From Halictus rubicundus (Eukaryota; Arthropoda; Insecta; Hymenoptera; Halictidae): a DNA stretch of 64,000 nt. This document shows, in pieces, positions 11,741 through 25,380 of the stretch. Position numbers and translations under genes: made by a program. Location: the NCBI RefSeq assembly GCF_050948215.1, contig NW_027488843.1, positions 62,001 through 126,000 on the forward strand, given 5' to 3'. Every line of letters starts with the position of its first letter. Position 1 is the stretch's first letter. The notes below the pieces were generated by a model, which was not told the DNA's origin, searched no databases, and was given only the letters and a program-made list of their open reading frames with translations.

Positions 11741-14590
11741 TCTATCCTATCCTATCCTCTATCCTATCCTATCCTCTATCCTATCCTATCCTCTATCCAG
11801 TCCTATCCTCTATAATATCGTATCCTCTATCATATCCTATCCTCTTTCCTATAATATCATCTATCCTATCCAATCTCTATCGTCTCCTTTCCTCTATCCT
11901 ATCCAATCCCCTATCTTATCTTCTATCGTCTCCTGTCCTCTATCCTATCCAATCCCCTATCGTATCCTCTGTCCTATCCTATCCGATACTCTATCCTATC
12001 CTATTCTCTATAATATCGTATCCTCTATCGTATCCTATCCTCTTTCCTATAATATCATCTATCCTATCCTATCCTCTATCCTATCCTATCCTATCCTCTA
12101 TCCTATCCTATCCTCTATCCTATCCTATCCTCTATCCTATCCTATCCTCTATCCTATCCTATCCTCTATCCTATCCTATCCTCTATCCTATCCAATCCCC
12201 TATCCTATTGTCTATCCTATCATCTACCCTATCCTATCCTCTATCCTTTCCAATCACCTATCCTATCCCCTATACGATCCTATCCTCTATGCTATCCTAT
12301 CCTCTACCCTATCCTATCATATCCTCTATCCTATCCAATCCTCTATCCTATCCTCTATCCTATCCTATCCTCTACCCTATCCTCTATCCTATCCTATCCT
12401 CTATCCTATCCTATCCTCTATCCTCTCCTATCCTCTATCCTATCCTATCCTCTATCCTATCCTATCCTCTATCCTATCCTATCCTCTATCCTATCCTATC
12501 CGCTATCCTATCCTATCCTCTATTCTATCCTATACTCTATCCTAACCTATCCTCTATCCTATCCTATTCTCTATCCTATCCTAACCTGAACCCTATCCTA
12601 TCCTCATTCCTAACCTATACTCCATTATATCCTATCCGCTATCCTATCATATCCTCTATCCTATCCTCTATCCTATCCTCTATCCTATCCTATCCTCAAC
12701 CCTATCCTATCCTCATTCCTATCCTATACTCCATTATATCCTATCCGCTATCCTATCATATCCTCTATCCTATCCAATCCTCTATCCTATCCTATCCTCT
12801 ATCCTATCCTATCCTCTATCTGACACTATCCTCTAGCCTATCCTATCCTCTATCCTATCCTCTATCCTATCCTATCCTCTATCCTATCCTATCCTCTATC
12901 CTATCCTATCCTCTATCCTATCCTATCCTCTATCCTATCCTATCCTATCCTCTATCCTATCCTATGCTCTATCCTATTCTATACTCTATCCTATCCCATC
13001 CTCTATCCTAACCTATCCTCTATCCTATCCTATCCTCTATCCTATCCTATCCTGTATCCTATCCTATCCTCTATCCTATCCTATCCTCTATCCTGTCCTA
13101 TCCTCTATCATATCCTATCCTCTTTCCTATAATATCATCTATCCTATCCAATCTCTATCGTCTCCTTTCCTATATCCTATCCAATCCCGTATCTTATCTT
13201 CTATCGTCTCCTGTCCTCTATCCTATCCAATCCCCTATCCTATCCTCTATCCTATCCTATCCTCTATCCTATCCTACCCTCAATCCTATCCTATGCTCTA
13301 TCCTATTCTATACTCTATCCTATCACATCCTCTATCCTATCCTATCCTCTATCCTATCCTATCCTCTATCCTATCCTATCCTCTATCCTATCCTATCCTC
13401 TATCCTATCCTATCCTCTATCCTATCCTATCCTCTATCCTATCCTATCCTCTATCCTATCCTATCCTCTATCCTATCCTATCCTCTATCCTATCCTATCC
13501 TCTATCCTATCCTATCCTCTATCCAGTCCTATCCTCTATAATATCGTATCCTCTATCATATCCTATCCTCTTTCCTATAATATCATCTATCCTATCCAAT
13601 CTCTATCGTCTCCTTTCCTCTATCCTATCCAATCCCCTATCTTATCTTCTATCGTCTCCTGTCCTCTATCCTATCCAATCCCCTATCGTATCCTCTGTCC
13701 TATCCTATCCGATACTCTATCCTATCCTATTCTCTATAATATCGTATCCTCTATCGTATCCTATCCTCTTTCCTATAATATCATCTATCCTATCCTATCC
13801 TCTATCCTATCCTATCCTATCCTCTATCCTATCCTATCCTCTATCCTATCCTATCCTCTATCCTATCCTATCCTCTATCCTATCCTATCCTCTATCCTAT
13901 CCAATCCCCTATCCTATTGTCTATCCTATCATCTACCCTATCCTATCCTCTATCCTTTCCAATCACCTATCCTATCCCCTATACGATCCTATCCTCTATG
14001 CTATCCTATCCTCTACCCTATCCTATCATATCCTCTATCCTATCCAATCCTCTATCCTATCCTCTATCCTATCCTATCCTCTACCCTATCCTCTATCCTA
14101 TCCTATCCTCTATCCTATCCTATCCTCTATCCTCTCCTATCCTCTATCCTATCCTATCCTCTATCCTATCCTATCCTCTATCCTATCCTATCCTCTATCC
14201 TATCCTATCCGCTATCCTATCCTATCCTCTATTCTATCCTATACTCTATCCTAACCTATCCTCTATCCTATCCTATTCTCTATCCTATCCTAACCTGAAC
14301 CCTATCCTATCCTCATTCCTAACCTATACTCCATTATATCCTATCCGCTATCCTATCATATCCTCTATCCTATCCTCTATCCTATCCTCTATCCTATCCT
14401 ATCCTCAACCCTATCCTATCCTCATTCCTATCCTATACTCCATTATATCCTATCCGCTATCCTATCATATCCTCTATCCTATCCAATCCTCTATCCTATC
14501 CTATCCTCTATCCTATCCTATCCTCTATCTGACACTATCCTCTAGCCTATCCTATCCTCTATCCTATCCTCTATCCTATCCTATCCTCTA
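10735..14590. repeat. 1,709-bp higher-order repeat, about 2.3 tandem copies
   Basis: Three rare markers recur at exact 1,709-bp intervals: CCGCTATCC (10791, 12500, 14209), AACCTGAACCC (10874, 12583, 14292) and CTGACACTATCC (11111, 12820, 14529). Copies run about 10735-12443, 12444-14152 and 14153-14590 (partial). A 17-bp indel changes the offset to 1,726 near 11798/13524, and it returns to 1,709 by 12291/14000. The third copy breaks off near 14590, where the array joins the second copy of the 5,565-bp duplication. This repeat overlaps the first copy of that duplication. Confidence 0.9.
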
Positions 14591-14714
14591 TCCTATCCTA
14601 CCCTCAATCCTATCCTATCCTATGCTCTATCCTATCCTATCCTCTATCCTATCCTATCCTCTATCCTATCCTATCCTCTATCCTATCCTATCCTCTATCC
14701 TATCCTATCCTATC

Positions 14715-17305
14715 CTCTATCCTATCCTATGCTCTATCCTATTCTATACTCTATCCTATCCCATCCTCTATCCTAACCTATCCTCTATCCTATCCTATCC
14801 TCTATCCTATCCTATCCTGTATCCTATCCTATCCTCTATCCTATCCTATCCTCTATCCTGTCCTATCCTCTATCATATCCTATCCTCTTTCCTATAATAT
14901 CATCTATCCTATCCAATCTCTATCGTCTCCTTTCCTATATCCTATCCAATCCCGTATCTTATCTTCTATCGTCTCCTGTCCTCTATCCTATCCAATCCCC
15001 TATCCTATCCTCTATCCTATCCTATCCTCTATCCTATCCTACCCTCAATCCTATCCTATGCTCTATCCTATTCTATACTCTATCCTATCACATCCTCTAT
15101 CCTATCCTATCCTCTATCCTATCCTATCCTCTATCCTATCCTATCCTCTATCCTATCCTATCCTCTATCCTATCCTATCCTCTATCCTATCCTATCCTCT
15201 ATCCTATCCTATCCTCTATCCTATCCTATCCTCAATCCTATCCTATCCTCTATCCTATCCTATTATCTATCCTATCCTATCCTCTATCCAATCCTATCCT
15301 TTATCCTATCCTATCCTCTATCGTATCCTATCCTCTATCCTATCCTATATCCTATCCTATCCTCTATCCTATGTTATCCTCTACCCCATCCTATCCTCTA
15401 TCGTATCCTATCCTCTATCCAATCCTATCCTCTATCCTATTATATCCTCTATCGTATCCTATCCTATCCTCTATCCTATCCTATCCTCTATCCTATCCTA
15501 TCCTCTATCCTATCCATCCTCTATCCTATCCTATCCTCTACCATATCCTATCCTCTATCCTATAATATCCTCTATCCTATCCAATCTCTATCGTCTCCTT
15601 TCCTCTATCCTATCCAATCCCCTATGTTATCTTCTATCTTCTCATGTCCTCTATCCTATCCAATCCCCTATCCTATCCTCTATCCCATCCTATCCTCTAT
15701 CCTATCCTATCCTCTATCCCATCCTATCCTCTATCCTATCATATCCTCTATCCTATACTATCCTCTATCCTATCCTATCCTATCCTCTATCCTATCCAAT
15801 CCCCTATCCTATCCACTATCCTATCCTATCCTCTATCCTATCCTATCTTTTATCCTATCCTATCCTCTATCCTATCCGATCCTCTATCCTATCCTATCAT
15901 CTACCCTATCCTATCCTCTATTATATCCTATCCTCTATCCTATCCGATCCTCTATCCTATCCTATCCTCTATCCTATCTTATCCTCTATACTATCCAATC
16001 CCCTATCCTATCCTCTATCCAATCCTATCCTCTATTCTATCCTATCATCTATCCTATCCTATCCTCTATCCTATCCTATCCTATCCTCTATCCTATCCTA
16101 TGCTCTATCCTATTCTATACTCTATCCTATCCCATCCTCTATCCTAACCTATCCTCTATCCTATCCTATCCTCTATCCTATCCTATCCTGTATCCTATCC
16201 TATCCTCTATCCTATCCTATCCTCTATCCTGTCCTATCCTCTATCATATCCTATCCTCTTTCCTATAATATCATCTATCCTATCCAATCTCTATCCTATC
16301 CTATCCTCTATCCTATCCTATCCTCTATCCTATCCTATCCTCTATCCTATCCTATCCGCTATCCTATCCTATCCTCTATTCTATCCTATACTCTATCCTA
16401 ACCTATCCTCTATCCTATCCTATTCTCTATCCTATCCTAACCTGAACCCTATCCTATCCTCATTCCTAACCTATACTCCATTATATCCTATCCGCTATCC
16501 TATCATATCCTCTATCCTATCCTCTATCCTATCCTCTATCCTATCCTATCCTCAACCCTATCCTATCCTCATTCCTATCCTATACTCCATTGTATCCTAT
16601 CCGCTATCCTATCATATCCTCTATCCTATCCAATCCTCTATCCTATCCTATCCTCTATCCTATCCTATCCTCTATCTGACACTATCCTCTAGCCTATCCT
16701 ATCCTCTATCCTATCCTCTATCCTATCCTATCCTCTATCCTATCCTATCCTCTATCCTATCCTATCCTCTATCCTATCCTATCCTCTATCCTATCCTATC
16801 CTATCCTCTATCCTATCCTATGCTCTATCCTATTCTATACTCTATCCTATCCCATCCTCTATCCTAACCTATCCTCTATCCTATCCTATCCTCTATCCTA
16901 TCCTATCCTGTATCCTATCCTATCCTCTATCCTATCCTATCCTCTATCCTGTCCTATCCTCTATCATATCCTATCCTCTTTCCTATAATATCATCTATCC
17001 TATCCAATCTCTATCGTCTCCTTTCCTATATCCTATCCAATCCCGTATCTTATCTTCTATCGTCTCCTGTCCTCTATCCTATCCAATCCCCTATCCTATC
17101 CTCTATCCTATCCTATCCTCTATCCTATCCTACCCTCAATCCTATCCTATGCTCTATCCTATTCTATACTCTATCCTATCACATCCTCTATCCTATCCTA
17201 TCCTCTATCCTATCCTATCCTCTATCCTATCCTATCCTCTATCCTATCCTATCCTCTATCCTATCCTATCCTCTATCCTATCCTATCCTCTATCCTATCC
17301 TATCC
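14715..17305. repeat. Copy 2 of the 5,565-bp-spaced segmental duplication
   Basis: This is the partner of 9150-11740 with the same markers in the same order. It contains the single-copy combination TCCATTGTATCC then CTGACACTATCC seen in copy 1 of the 1,709-bp repeat; the other 1,709-bp copies have TCCATTATATCC. It therefore derives specifically from that first copy. Confidence 0.9.
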
Positions 17306-17847
17306 TCTATCCTATCCTATCCTATCCTCTATCCTATCCTATGCTCTATCCTATTCTATACTCTATCCTATCCCATCCTCTATCCTAACCTATCCTCTAT
17401 CCTATCCTATCCTCTATCCTATCCTATCCTGTATCCTATCCTATCCTCTATCCTATCCTATCCTCTATCCTGTCCTATCCTCTATCATATCCTATCCTCT
17501 TTCCTATAATATCATCTATCCTATCCAATCTCTATCGTCTCCTTTCCTATATCCTATCCAATCCCGTATCTTATCTTCTATCGTCTCCTGTCCTCTATCC
17601 TATCCAATCCCCTATCCTATCCTCTATCCTATCCTATCCTCTATCCTATCCTACCCTCAATCCTATCCTATGCTCTATCCTATTCTATACTCTATCCTAT
17701 CACATCCTCTATCCTATCCTATCCTCTATCCTATCCTATCCTCTATCCTATCCTATCCTCTATCCTATCCTATCCTCTATCCTATCCTATCCTCTATCCT
17801 ATCCTATCCTCTATCCTATCCTATCCTCTATCCTATCCTATCCTCAA
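16806..17847. repeat. 521-bp tandem duplication
   Basis: CTATGCTCTATCCTATTC (about 16819/17340), CCTGTATCC (16908/17429) and the CTATGCTC preceding CACATCC (17149/17670) are 521 bp apart. This gives two copies, about 16806-17326 and 17327-17847. It begins where the 5,565-bp duplication ends on its right side, so it arose after, or defines, that boundary. Confidence 0.85.
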
Positions 17848-17989
17848 TCCTATCCTATCCTCTATCCTATCCTATTCTCTATCCTATCCTATCCTCTATC
17901 CAATCCTATCCTTTATCCTATCCTATCCTCTATCCTATCCTATCCTCTATCCTATCCTATCCTCTATCCTATCCTATCCTCTATCCTAT

Positions 17990-20150
17990 CCTATCCTCTA
18001 TCCTATCCTATCCTCAATCCTATCCTATCCTCTATCCTCTCCTATCCTTTATACTAACCAATCCTCTATCCTATCCTCTATCCTATCCTATCCTCTATCC
18101 TATCCTATCCTCTATCCAGTCCTATCCTCTATAATATCGTATCCTCTATCATATCCTATCCTCTTTCCTATAATATCATCTATCCTATCCAATCTCTATC
18201 GTCTCCTTTCCTCTATCCTATCCAATCCCCTATCTTATCTACTATCGTCTCCTGTCCTCTATCCTATCCAATCCCCTATCCTATCCTCTATCCTATCCTA
18301 TCCTCTATCCTATCCTATCCTCTACCCTATCCTATCCTCTATCCTATCCTATCCTCAATCCTATCCTATCCTCTATCCTATCCTATTCTCTATCCTATCC
18401 TATCCTCTATCCTATCCTATCCTCTATCCTATCCTATCCTCTATCCTATCCTATCCTCTATCCTATCCTATCCTCTATCCTATCCTATCCTCTATCCTAT
18501 CCTATCCTCTATCCTATCCTATCCTCTATCCTAACCTATCCTTTATACTATCCAATCCTCTATCCTAACCTATCCTCTATCCTATCCTATCCTCTTTCCT
18601 ATCCTATCCTCTATCCTATCCTATCCTCTATCCTAACCTACCCTCTATCCTATTCTATCCTCTATCCTATCCTATCCTCTATCCTATCCTATCCTCTAAC
18701 CTAACCTATCCTCTATCCTATCCTATCCTCTATCCTATCCTATCCTCAACGCTATCCTATCCTCATTACTATCCTATACTCCATTATATCCTATCCGCTA
18801 TCGTATCATATCCTCTATCCTATAATATCCTCTATCCTATCCAATCCTCTATCCTATCCTCTATCATATCCTCTATCCTATCCTATCCTCTATCCTATCC
18901 TCTATCCTATCCTATCCTCTATCCTCTCCTATCCTTTATACTAACCAATCCTCTATCCTATCCTCTATCCTATCCTATCCTATCCTCTATCCTATCCTAT
19001 CCTCTATCCTATCCTATCCTCTATCCTATCCTATCCTCTATCCTATCCTATCCTCTATCCTATCCTATCCTCTATCCTATCCTATCCTCAATCCTATCCT
19101 ATCCTCTATCCTCTCCTATCCTTTATACTAACCAATCCTCTATCCTATCCTCTATCCTATCCTATCCTCTATCCTATCCTATCCTCTATCCAGTCCTATC
19201 CTCTATAATATCGTATCCTCTATCATATCCTATCCTCTTTCCTATAATATCATCTATCCTATCCAATCTCTATCGTCTCCTTTCCTCTATCCTATCCAAT
19301 CCCCTATCTTATCTACTATCGTCTCCTGTCCTCTATCCTATCCAATCCCCTATCCTATCCTGTATCCTATCCTATCCTCTATCCTATCCTATCCTCTACC
19401 CTATCCTATCCTCTATCCTATCCTATCCTCAATCCTATCCTATCCTCTATCCTATCCTATTCTCTATCCTATCCTATCCTCTATCCTATCCTATCCTCTA
19501 TCCTATCCTATCCTCTATCCTATCCTATCCTCTATCCTATCCTATCCTCTATCCTATCCTATCCTCTATCCTATCCTATCCTCTATCCTATCCTATCCTC
19601 TATCCTAACCTATCCTTTATACTATCCAATCCTCTATCCTAACCTATCCTCTATCCTATCCTATCCTCTTTCCTATCCTATCCTCTATCCTATCCTATCC
19701 TCTATCCTAACCTACCCTCTATCCTATTCTATCCTCTATCCTATCCTATCCTCTATCCTATCCTATCCTCTAACCTAACCTATCCTCTATCCTATCCTAT
19801 CCTCTATCCTATCCTATCCTCAACGCTATCCTATCCTCATTACTATCCTATACTCCATTATATCCTATCCGCTATCGTATCATATCCTCTATCCTATAAT
19901 ATCCTCTATCCTATCCAATCCTCTATCCTATCCTCTATCATATCCTCTATCCTATCCTATCCTCTATCCTATCCTCTATCCTATCCTATCCTCTATCCTC
20001 TCCTATCCTTTATACTAACCAATCCTCTATCCTATCCTCTATCCTATCCTATCCTATCCTCTATCCTATCCTATCCTCTATCCTATCCTATCCTCTATCC
20101 TATCCTATCCTCTATCCTATCCTATCCTCTATCCTATCCTATCCTCTATC
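17990..20150. repeat. 1,074-bp tandem higher-order repeat, two copies
   Basis: CCTCAATCC (18012/19086), TATAATATCG (18131/19205), CCTTTATACTATCC (about 18540/19614), the CTCAACGC cassette (18747/19821) and CTCTCCTATCC (about 18924/19998) are each 1,074 bp apart. A visible difference is CCTGTATCC near 19361 in the second copy. 17848-17989 is plain array with CTATTC and CCTCAATCC variants. Confidence 0.88.
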
Positions 20151-22690
20151 CTATCCTATCCTCTATCCTATCCTATCCTCTATCCTATCCTATCCTCTAT
20201 CCTATCCTATCCTCTATCCTATCCTATCCTCTATCCTATCCTATCCTCTATCCTATCCTATCCTCAACGCTATCCTATCCTCATTCCTATCCTATACTCC
20301 ATTATATCCTATCCGCTATCCCATCATATCCTCTATCCTATAATATCCTCTATCCTATCCAATCCTCTATCCTATCCTCTATCCTATCCTCTATCCTATC
20401 CTATCCTCTATCCTATCCTATCCTCTATCCTATCCTATCCTCTATCCTATCCTATCCTCTATCCTATCCTCTATCCTATCCTATCCTCTATCCTATCCTC
20501 TATCCTATCCTCTATCCTATCCTCTATCCTATCCTCTATCCTATCCTATCCTCTATCCTATCCTATCCTCAACGCTATCCTATCCTCATTACTATCCTAT
20601 ACTCCATTATATCCTATCCGCTATCGTATCATATCCTCTATCCTATAATATCCTCTATCCTATCCAATCCTCTATCCTATCCTCTATCATATCCTCTATC
20701 CTATCCTCTATCCTATCCTATCCTCTATCCTCTCCTATCCTTTATACTAACCAATCCTCTATCCTATCCTCTATCCTATCCTATCCTATCCTCTATCCTA
20801 TCCTATCCTCTATCCTATCCTATCCTCTATCCTATCCTATCCTCTATCCTATCCTATCCTCTATCCTATCCTATCCTCAACGCTATCCTATCCTCATTCC
20901 TATCCTATACTCCATTATATCCTATCCGCTATCCCATCATATCCTCTATCCTATAATATCCTCTATCCTATCTAATCCTCTATCCTATCCTCTATCCTAT
21001 CCTCTATCCTATCCTATCCTCTATCCTATCCTATCCTCTATCCTATCCTATCCTCTATCCTATCCTATCCTCTATCCTAACCTATCCTCTATCCTGTCCT
21101 ATCCTCTATCCTATCCTATCCTCAACGCTATCCTATCCTCATTACTATCCTATACTCCATTATATCCTATCAGCTATCGTATCATATCCTCTATCCTATA
21201 ATATCCTCTATCCTATCCAATCCTCTATCTTATCCTCTATCATATCCTCTATCCTATCCTATCCTCTATCCTATCCTCTATCCTATCCTCTATCCTATAT
21301 TATCCTCTATCCTCTCCTATCCTTTATACTAACCAATCCTCTATCCTATCCACTATCCTATCCTATCCTCTATCCTATCCTATCCTCTATCCTATCCTAT
21401 CCTCTATCCTATCCTATCCTCTATCCTATCCTATTCTCTACACTATCCTAACCTCTATCCTATAATATCCTCAACCCTATCCTATCCTCATTCCTATCCT
21501 ATACTCCATTATATCCTATCCTCTATCCTATCCCATCCTCTATCCTATCCTATCCTCTATCCTATCCTATCCTCTATCCTATCCTATCCTCTATTCTATC
21601 CTATCCTCTATCCTATCCTATCCTCTATCCTATCCTATCCTCTATCCTAACCTATCCTCTATCCTATCCTATCCTCTATCCTATCCTATCCTCTATCCTA
21701 TCCTATCCTCTATCCTATCCTATCCTCTATCCTATCCTATCCTATCCTCTATCCTATCCTATCCTCTATCCTATCCTATCCCCTATCCTATCCTATCCTC
21801 TATCCTATCCTATCCTCTATCCTATCCCATCCTATCCTCTATCCTATCCTATCCTCTATCCTATCCTATCCTCTATCCTATCCTATCCTCTATCCTATCC
21901 TATCCTCTATCCTATCCTATCCTCTATCCTACCCTATACTCTACGCTAACCTATCCTCTATCCTATCCTATCCTCTATCCTATCCTATCCTCTATCCTCT
22001 CCTATCCTTTATACTAACCAATCCTCTATCCTATCCTCTATCCTATCCTATCCTCTATCCTATCCTATCCTCTATCCTCTCCTATCCTCTATCCTATCCT
22101 ATCCTCTATCCTATCCTATCCTATCCTCTATCCTAACCTATCCTCTATCTTATCCTATCCTCTATCCTATCCTATCCTGAACCCTATCCTATCCTCATTC
22201 CTATCCTATACTCCATTATATCCTATCCGCTATCCTATCATATCCTCTATCCTATCCTCTATCCTATCCTCTATCCTATCCTCTATCCTATCCTCTATCC
22301 TATCCTATCCTCTATCCTATCCTATCCTCTATCCTATCCTATCCTCTATCCTATCCTATCCTCTATCCTATCCTATCCTCTATCCTATCCTATCCTCTAT
22401 CCTATCCTATCCTATCCTCTATCCTATCCTATCCTCTATCCTATCTTATCCTCTATCCTATCCTATCCTCTATCCTATCCTATCCTCTATCCTATCCTAT
22501 CCTCTATCCTATCCTATCCTCTATCCTATCCTATCCTCAATCCTAACCTATCCTCTATCCTCTCCTATCCTTTATACTAACCAATCCTCTATCCTATCCT
22601 CTATCCTATCCTATCGTCTATCCTATCCTATCCTCTATCCTATCCTATCCTCTATCATATCCTATCCTCTATCCTATCCTATCCTCTATC
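20151..22690. repeat. Satellite with four CTCAACGC cassettes and long homogeneous runs
   Basis: Cassettes start near 20265, 20570, 20878 and 21123, alternating between a CATTCC/CCCATCATATCC type (20265, 20878) and a CATTACT type (20570, 21123). Weaker CTCAACCC and CTGAACCC versions lie near 21470 and 22180. From about 21530 to 21950 and 22280 to 22540 the array is nearly pure 17-mer with occasional 22-mers. CTCTCCTATCCTTTATACT markers occur near 20740, 21315, 22000 and 22560. No gene is visible. Confidence 0.8.
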
Positions 22691-25380
22691 CTATGCTATC
22701 CTCTATCCTATCCTATCCTCCATCCTATCCAATCTTCTATCCTATCCTATCCTCTATCCTATCCTATCCTCTATCCTATCCTATCCTCTATGCTATCCTA
22801 TCCTCTATCCTATCCTATCCTATCCTCTATCCTATCCTATCTTCTATCCTATCCTATCCTCTATCCTATCCTATCCTCTATCCTATCCTATCCTATCCTC
22901 TATCCTATCCTATCCTCTATTGTCTGCTCTATCCTATCCAATCCACTATCCTATTCTATCCTCAATGCTATCCTATTCTCTATCCTCACCTATCCTTTAT
23001 ACTATCCAATCCTCTATCCTATCCTATCCTCTATCCTATCCTATCCTCCATCGTCTCCTATCCTCTATCCTATCCTATCCTCTATCCTATCCTATCCTCC
23101 ATCGTCTCCTATCGTCTATCCTATCCAATCCCCTATCCTATCCTCGATCCTATCCTATTCTCTATCGTCTGCTCTATCCTATCCTATCCACTATCCTATC
23201 CTCTCCTCAATGCTATCCTATTCTCTATCCTCACCTATCCTTTATACTATCCAATCCTCTATCGTATCCTATCCTCTATCCTATCCTATCCTCCATCGTC
23301 TCCTATCCTCTATCCTATCCAATCCCCTATCCTATCCTCTATCCTATCCTATCCTCAATCCTATCCTATCCTCTATCCTATCCTATCCTCTATCCTATCC
23401 TATCCTCTATCCTATCCTATCCTCCATCCTATCCAATCCGCTATCCTGTCATATCCTCTATCCTATAATATCCTCTATCCTATCCAATCCTCTATCCTAT
23501 CCTCTATCCTATCCTCTATCCTATCCTATCCTCTATCCTATCCTCTATCCTATCCTATCCTCTATCCTATCCTACCCTCTATCCTATCCTATCCTCTATC
23601 CTATCCTATCCTCTATCGTATCCTATCCTCTATCCTAACCTATCCTCTATCCTATCCTATCCTCTATCCTATCCTATCCTCTATCCTATCCTATCCTCTA
23701 TCCTAACCTATCCTCAACGCTATCCTATCCTCATTACTATCCTATACTCCATTATATCCTATCCGCTATCGTATCATATCCTCTATCCTATAATATCCTC
23801 TATCGTATCCAATCCTCAACGCTATCCTATCCTCATTACTATCCTATACTCCATTATATCCTATCCGCTATCGTATCATATCCTCTATCCTATAATATCC
23901 TCTGTCCTATCCAATCCTCTATCCTATCCTCTATCATATCCTCTATCCTATCCTATCCTCTATCCTATCCTCTATCCTATCCTATCCTCTATCCTCTCCT
24001 ATCCTTTATACTAACCAATCCTCTATCCTATCCTCTATCCTATCCTATCCTCTATCCTATCCTATCCTCTATCCTATCATATCCTCTAACCTATCCTATC
24101 CTCTATCCTATCCTATCCTCTATCCTATCCTCTATCCATTCCTATCCTCTATCCTATCCTATCCTCTATCATATCCTATCCTCTATCCTATCCTATCCTC
24201 TATCCTATCCTATCCTCTATCCTATCCTATCCTCTATCCTATCCTATCCTCTATCCTATAATATCATATATTCTATCCTATTATCTATCCTATTTCCTAT
24301 CCTATTCTCTATCCAATCCTATACTCTATACTATCCTATCCTCTGACATATCCTATCATCCAACCTACCCTATCCTTTATCCTATCCTATCCTCCATCCT
24401 ATCCAATCTTCTATCCTATCCTATCCTCTATCCTATCCTATCCTCTATCCTATCCTATCCTCTATGCTATCCTATCCTCTATCCTATCCTATCCTCTATC
24501 CTATCCTATCTTCTATCCTATCCTATCCTCTATCCTATCCTACCCTCTATCCTATCCTATCCTCTATCCTATCCTATCCTATCCTCTATCCTATCCTATC
24601 CTCTATCCTATCCTATCCTATCCTCTATCCTATCCTATCCTCTATTGTCTGCTCTATCCTATCCTATCCACTATCCTATTCTATCCTCAATGCTATCCTA
24701 TTCTCTATCCTCACCTATCCTTTATACTATCCAATCCTCTATCCTATCCTATCCTCTATCCTATCCTATCCTCCATCGTCTCCTATCCTCTATCCTATCC
24801 AATCCCCTATCCTATCCTCGATCCTATCCTATCCTCTATCGTCTGCTCTATCCTATCCTATCCACTATCCTATCCTCTCCTCAATGCTATCCTATTCTCT
24901 ATCCTCACCTATCCTTTATACTATCCAATCCTCTATCCTATCCTATCCTCTATCCTATCCTATCCTCCATCGTCTCCTATCCTCTATCCTATCCAATCCC
25001 CTATCCTATCCTCTATCCTATCCTATCCTCAATCCTATCCTATCCTCTATCCTCTCCTATCCTTTATACTAACCAATCCTCTATCCTATCCTCTATCCTA
25101 TCCTATCCTCTATCCTATCCTATCCTCTATCCTATCCTATCCTCTATCCTATCCTATCCACTATCCTATCCTATCCTATCCTCTATCCTATCCTATCCTC
25201 TATCCTATCCTATCCTCTATCCTATCCTATCCTCTATGCTATCCTATCCTCTATCCTATCCTATACTCTATCCTAACTCTATCCTCAACGCTATCCTATC
25301 CTCATTCCTATCCTATACTCCATTATATCCTATCCGCTATCGTATCATATCCTCTATCCTATAATATCCTCTATCCTATC
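22691..25380. repeat. About 1.7-kb-spaced duplication with GTCTGCTC cassettes
   Basis: A different cassette dominates: CTATTGTCTGCTC, CCACTATCC, CTCAATGC, TCTCTATCCTCACC, CCTTTATACTATCCAAT, CCATCGTCTCC and CCTCGATCC. CCAATCTTC at 22729/24403 and CCTCGATCC at 23142/24816 are 1,674 bp apart, while GTCTGCTC at 22922/24647 is 1,725 bp apart. A 51-bp (three-monomer) difference thus lies inside. The same block recurs near 41165-41640. Two CTCAACGC cassettes stand one behind the other at about 23714 and 23817. Confidence 0.82.
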
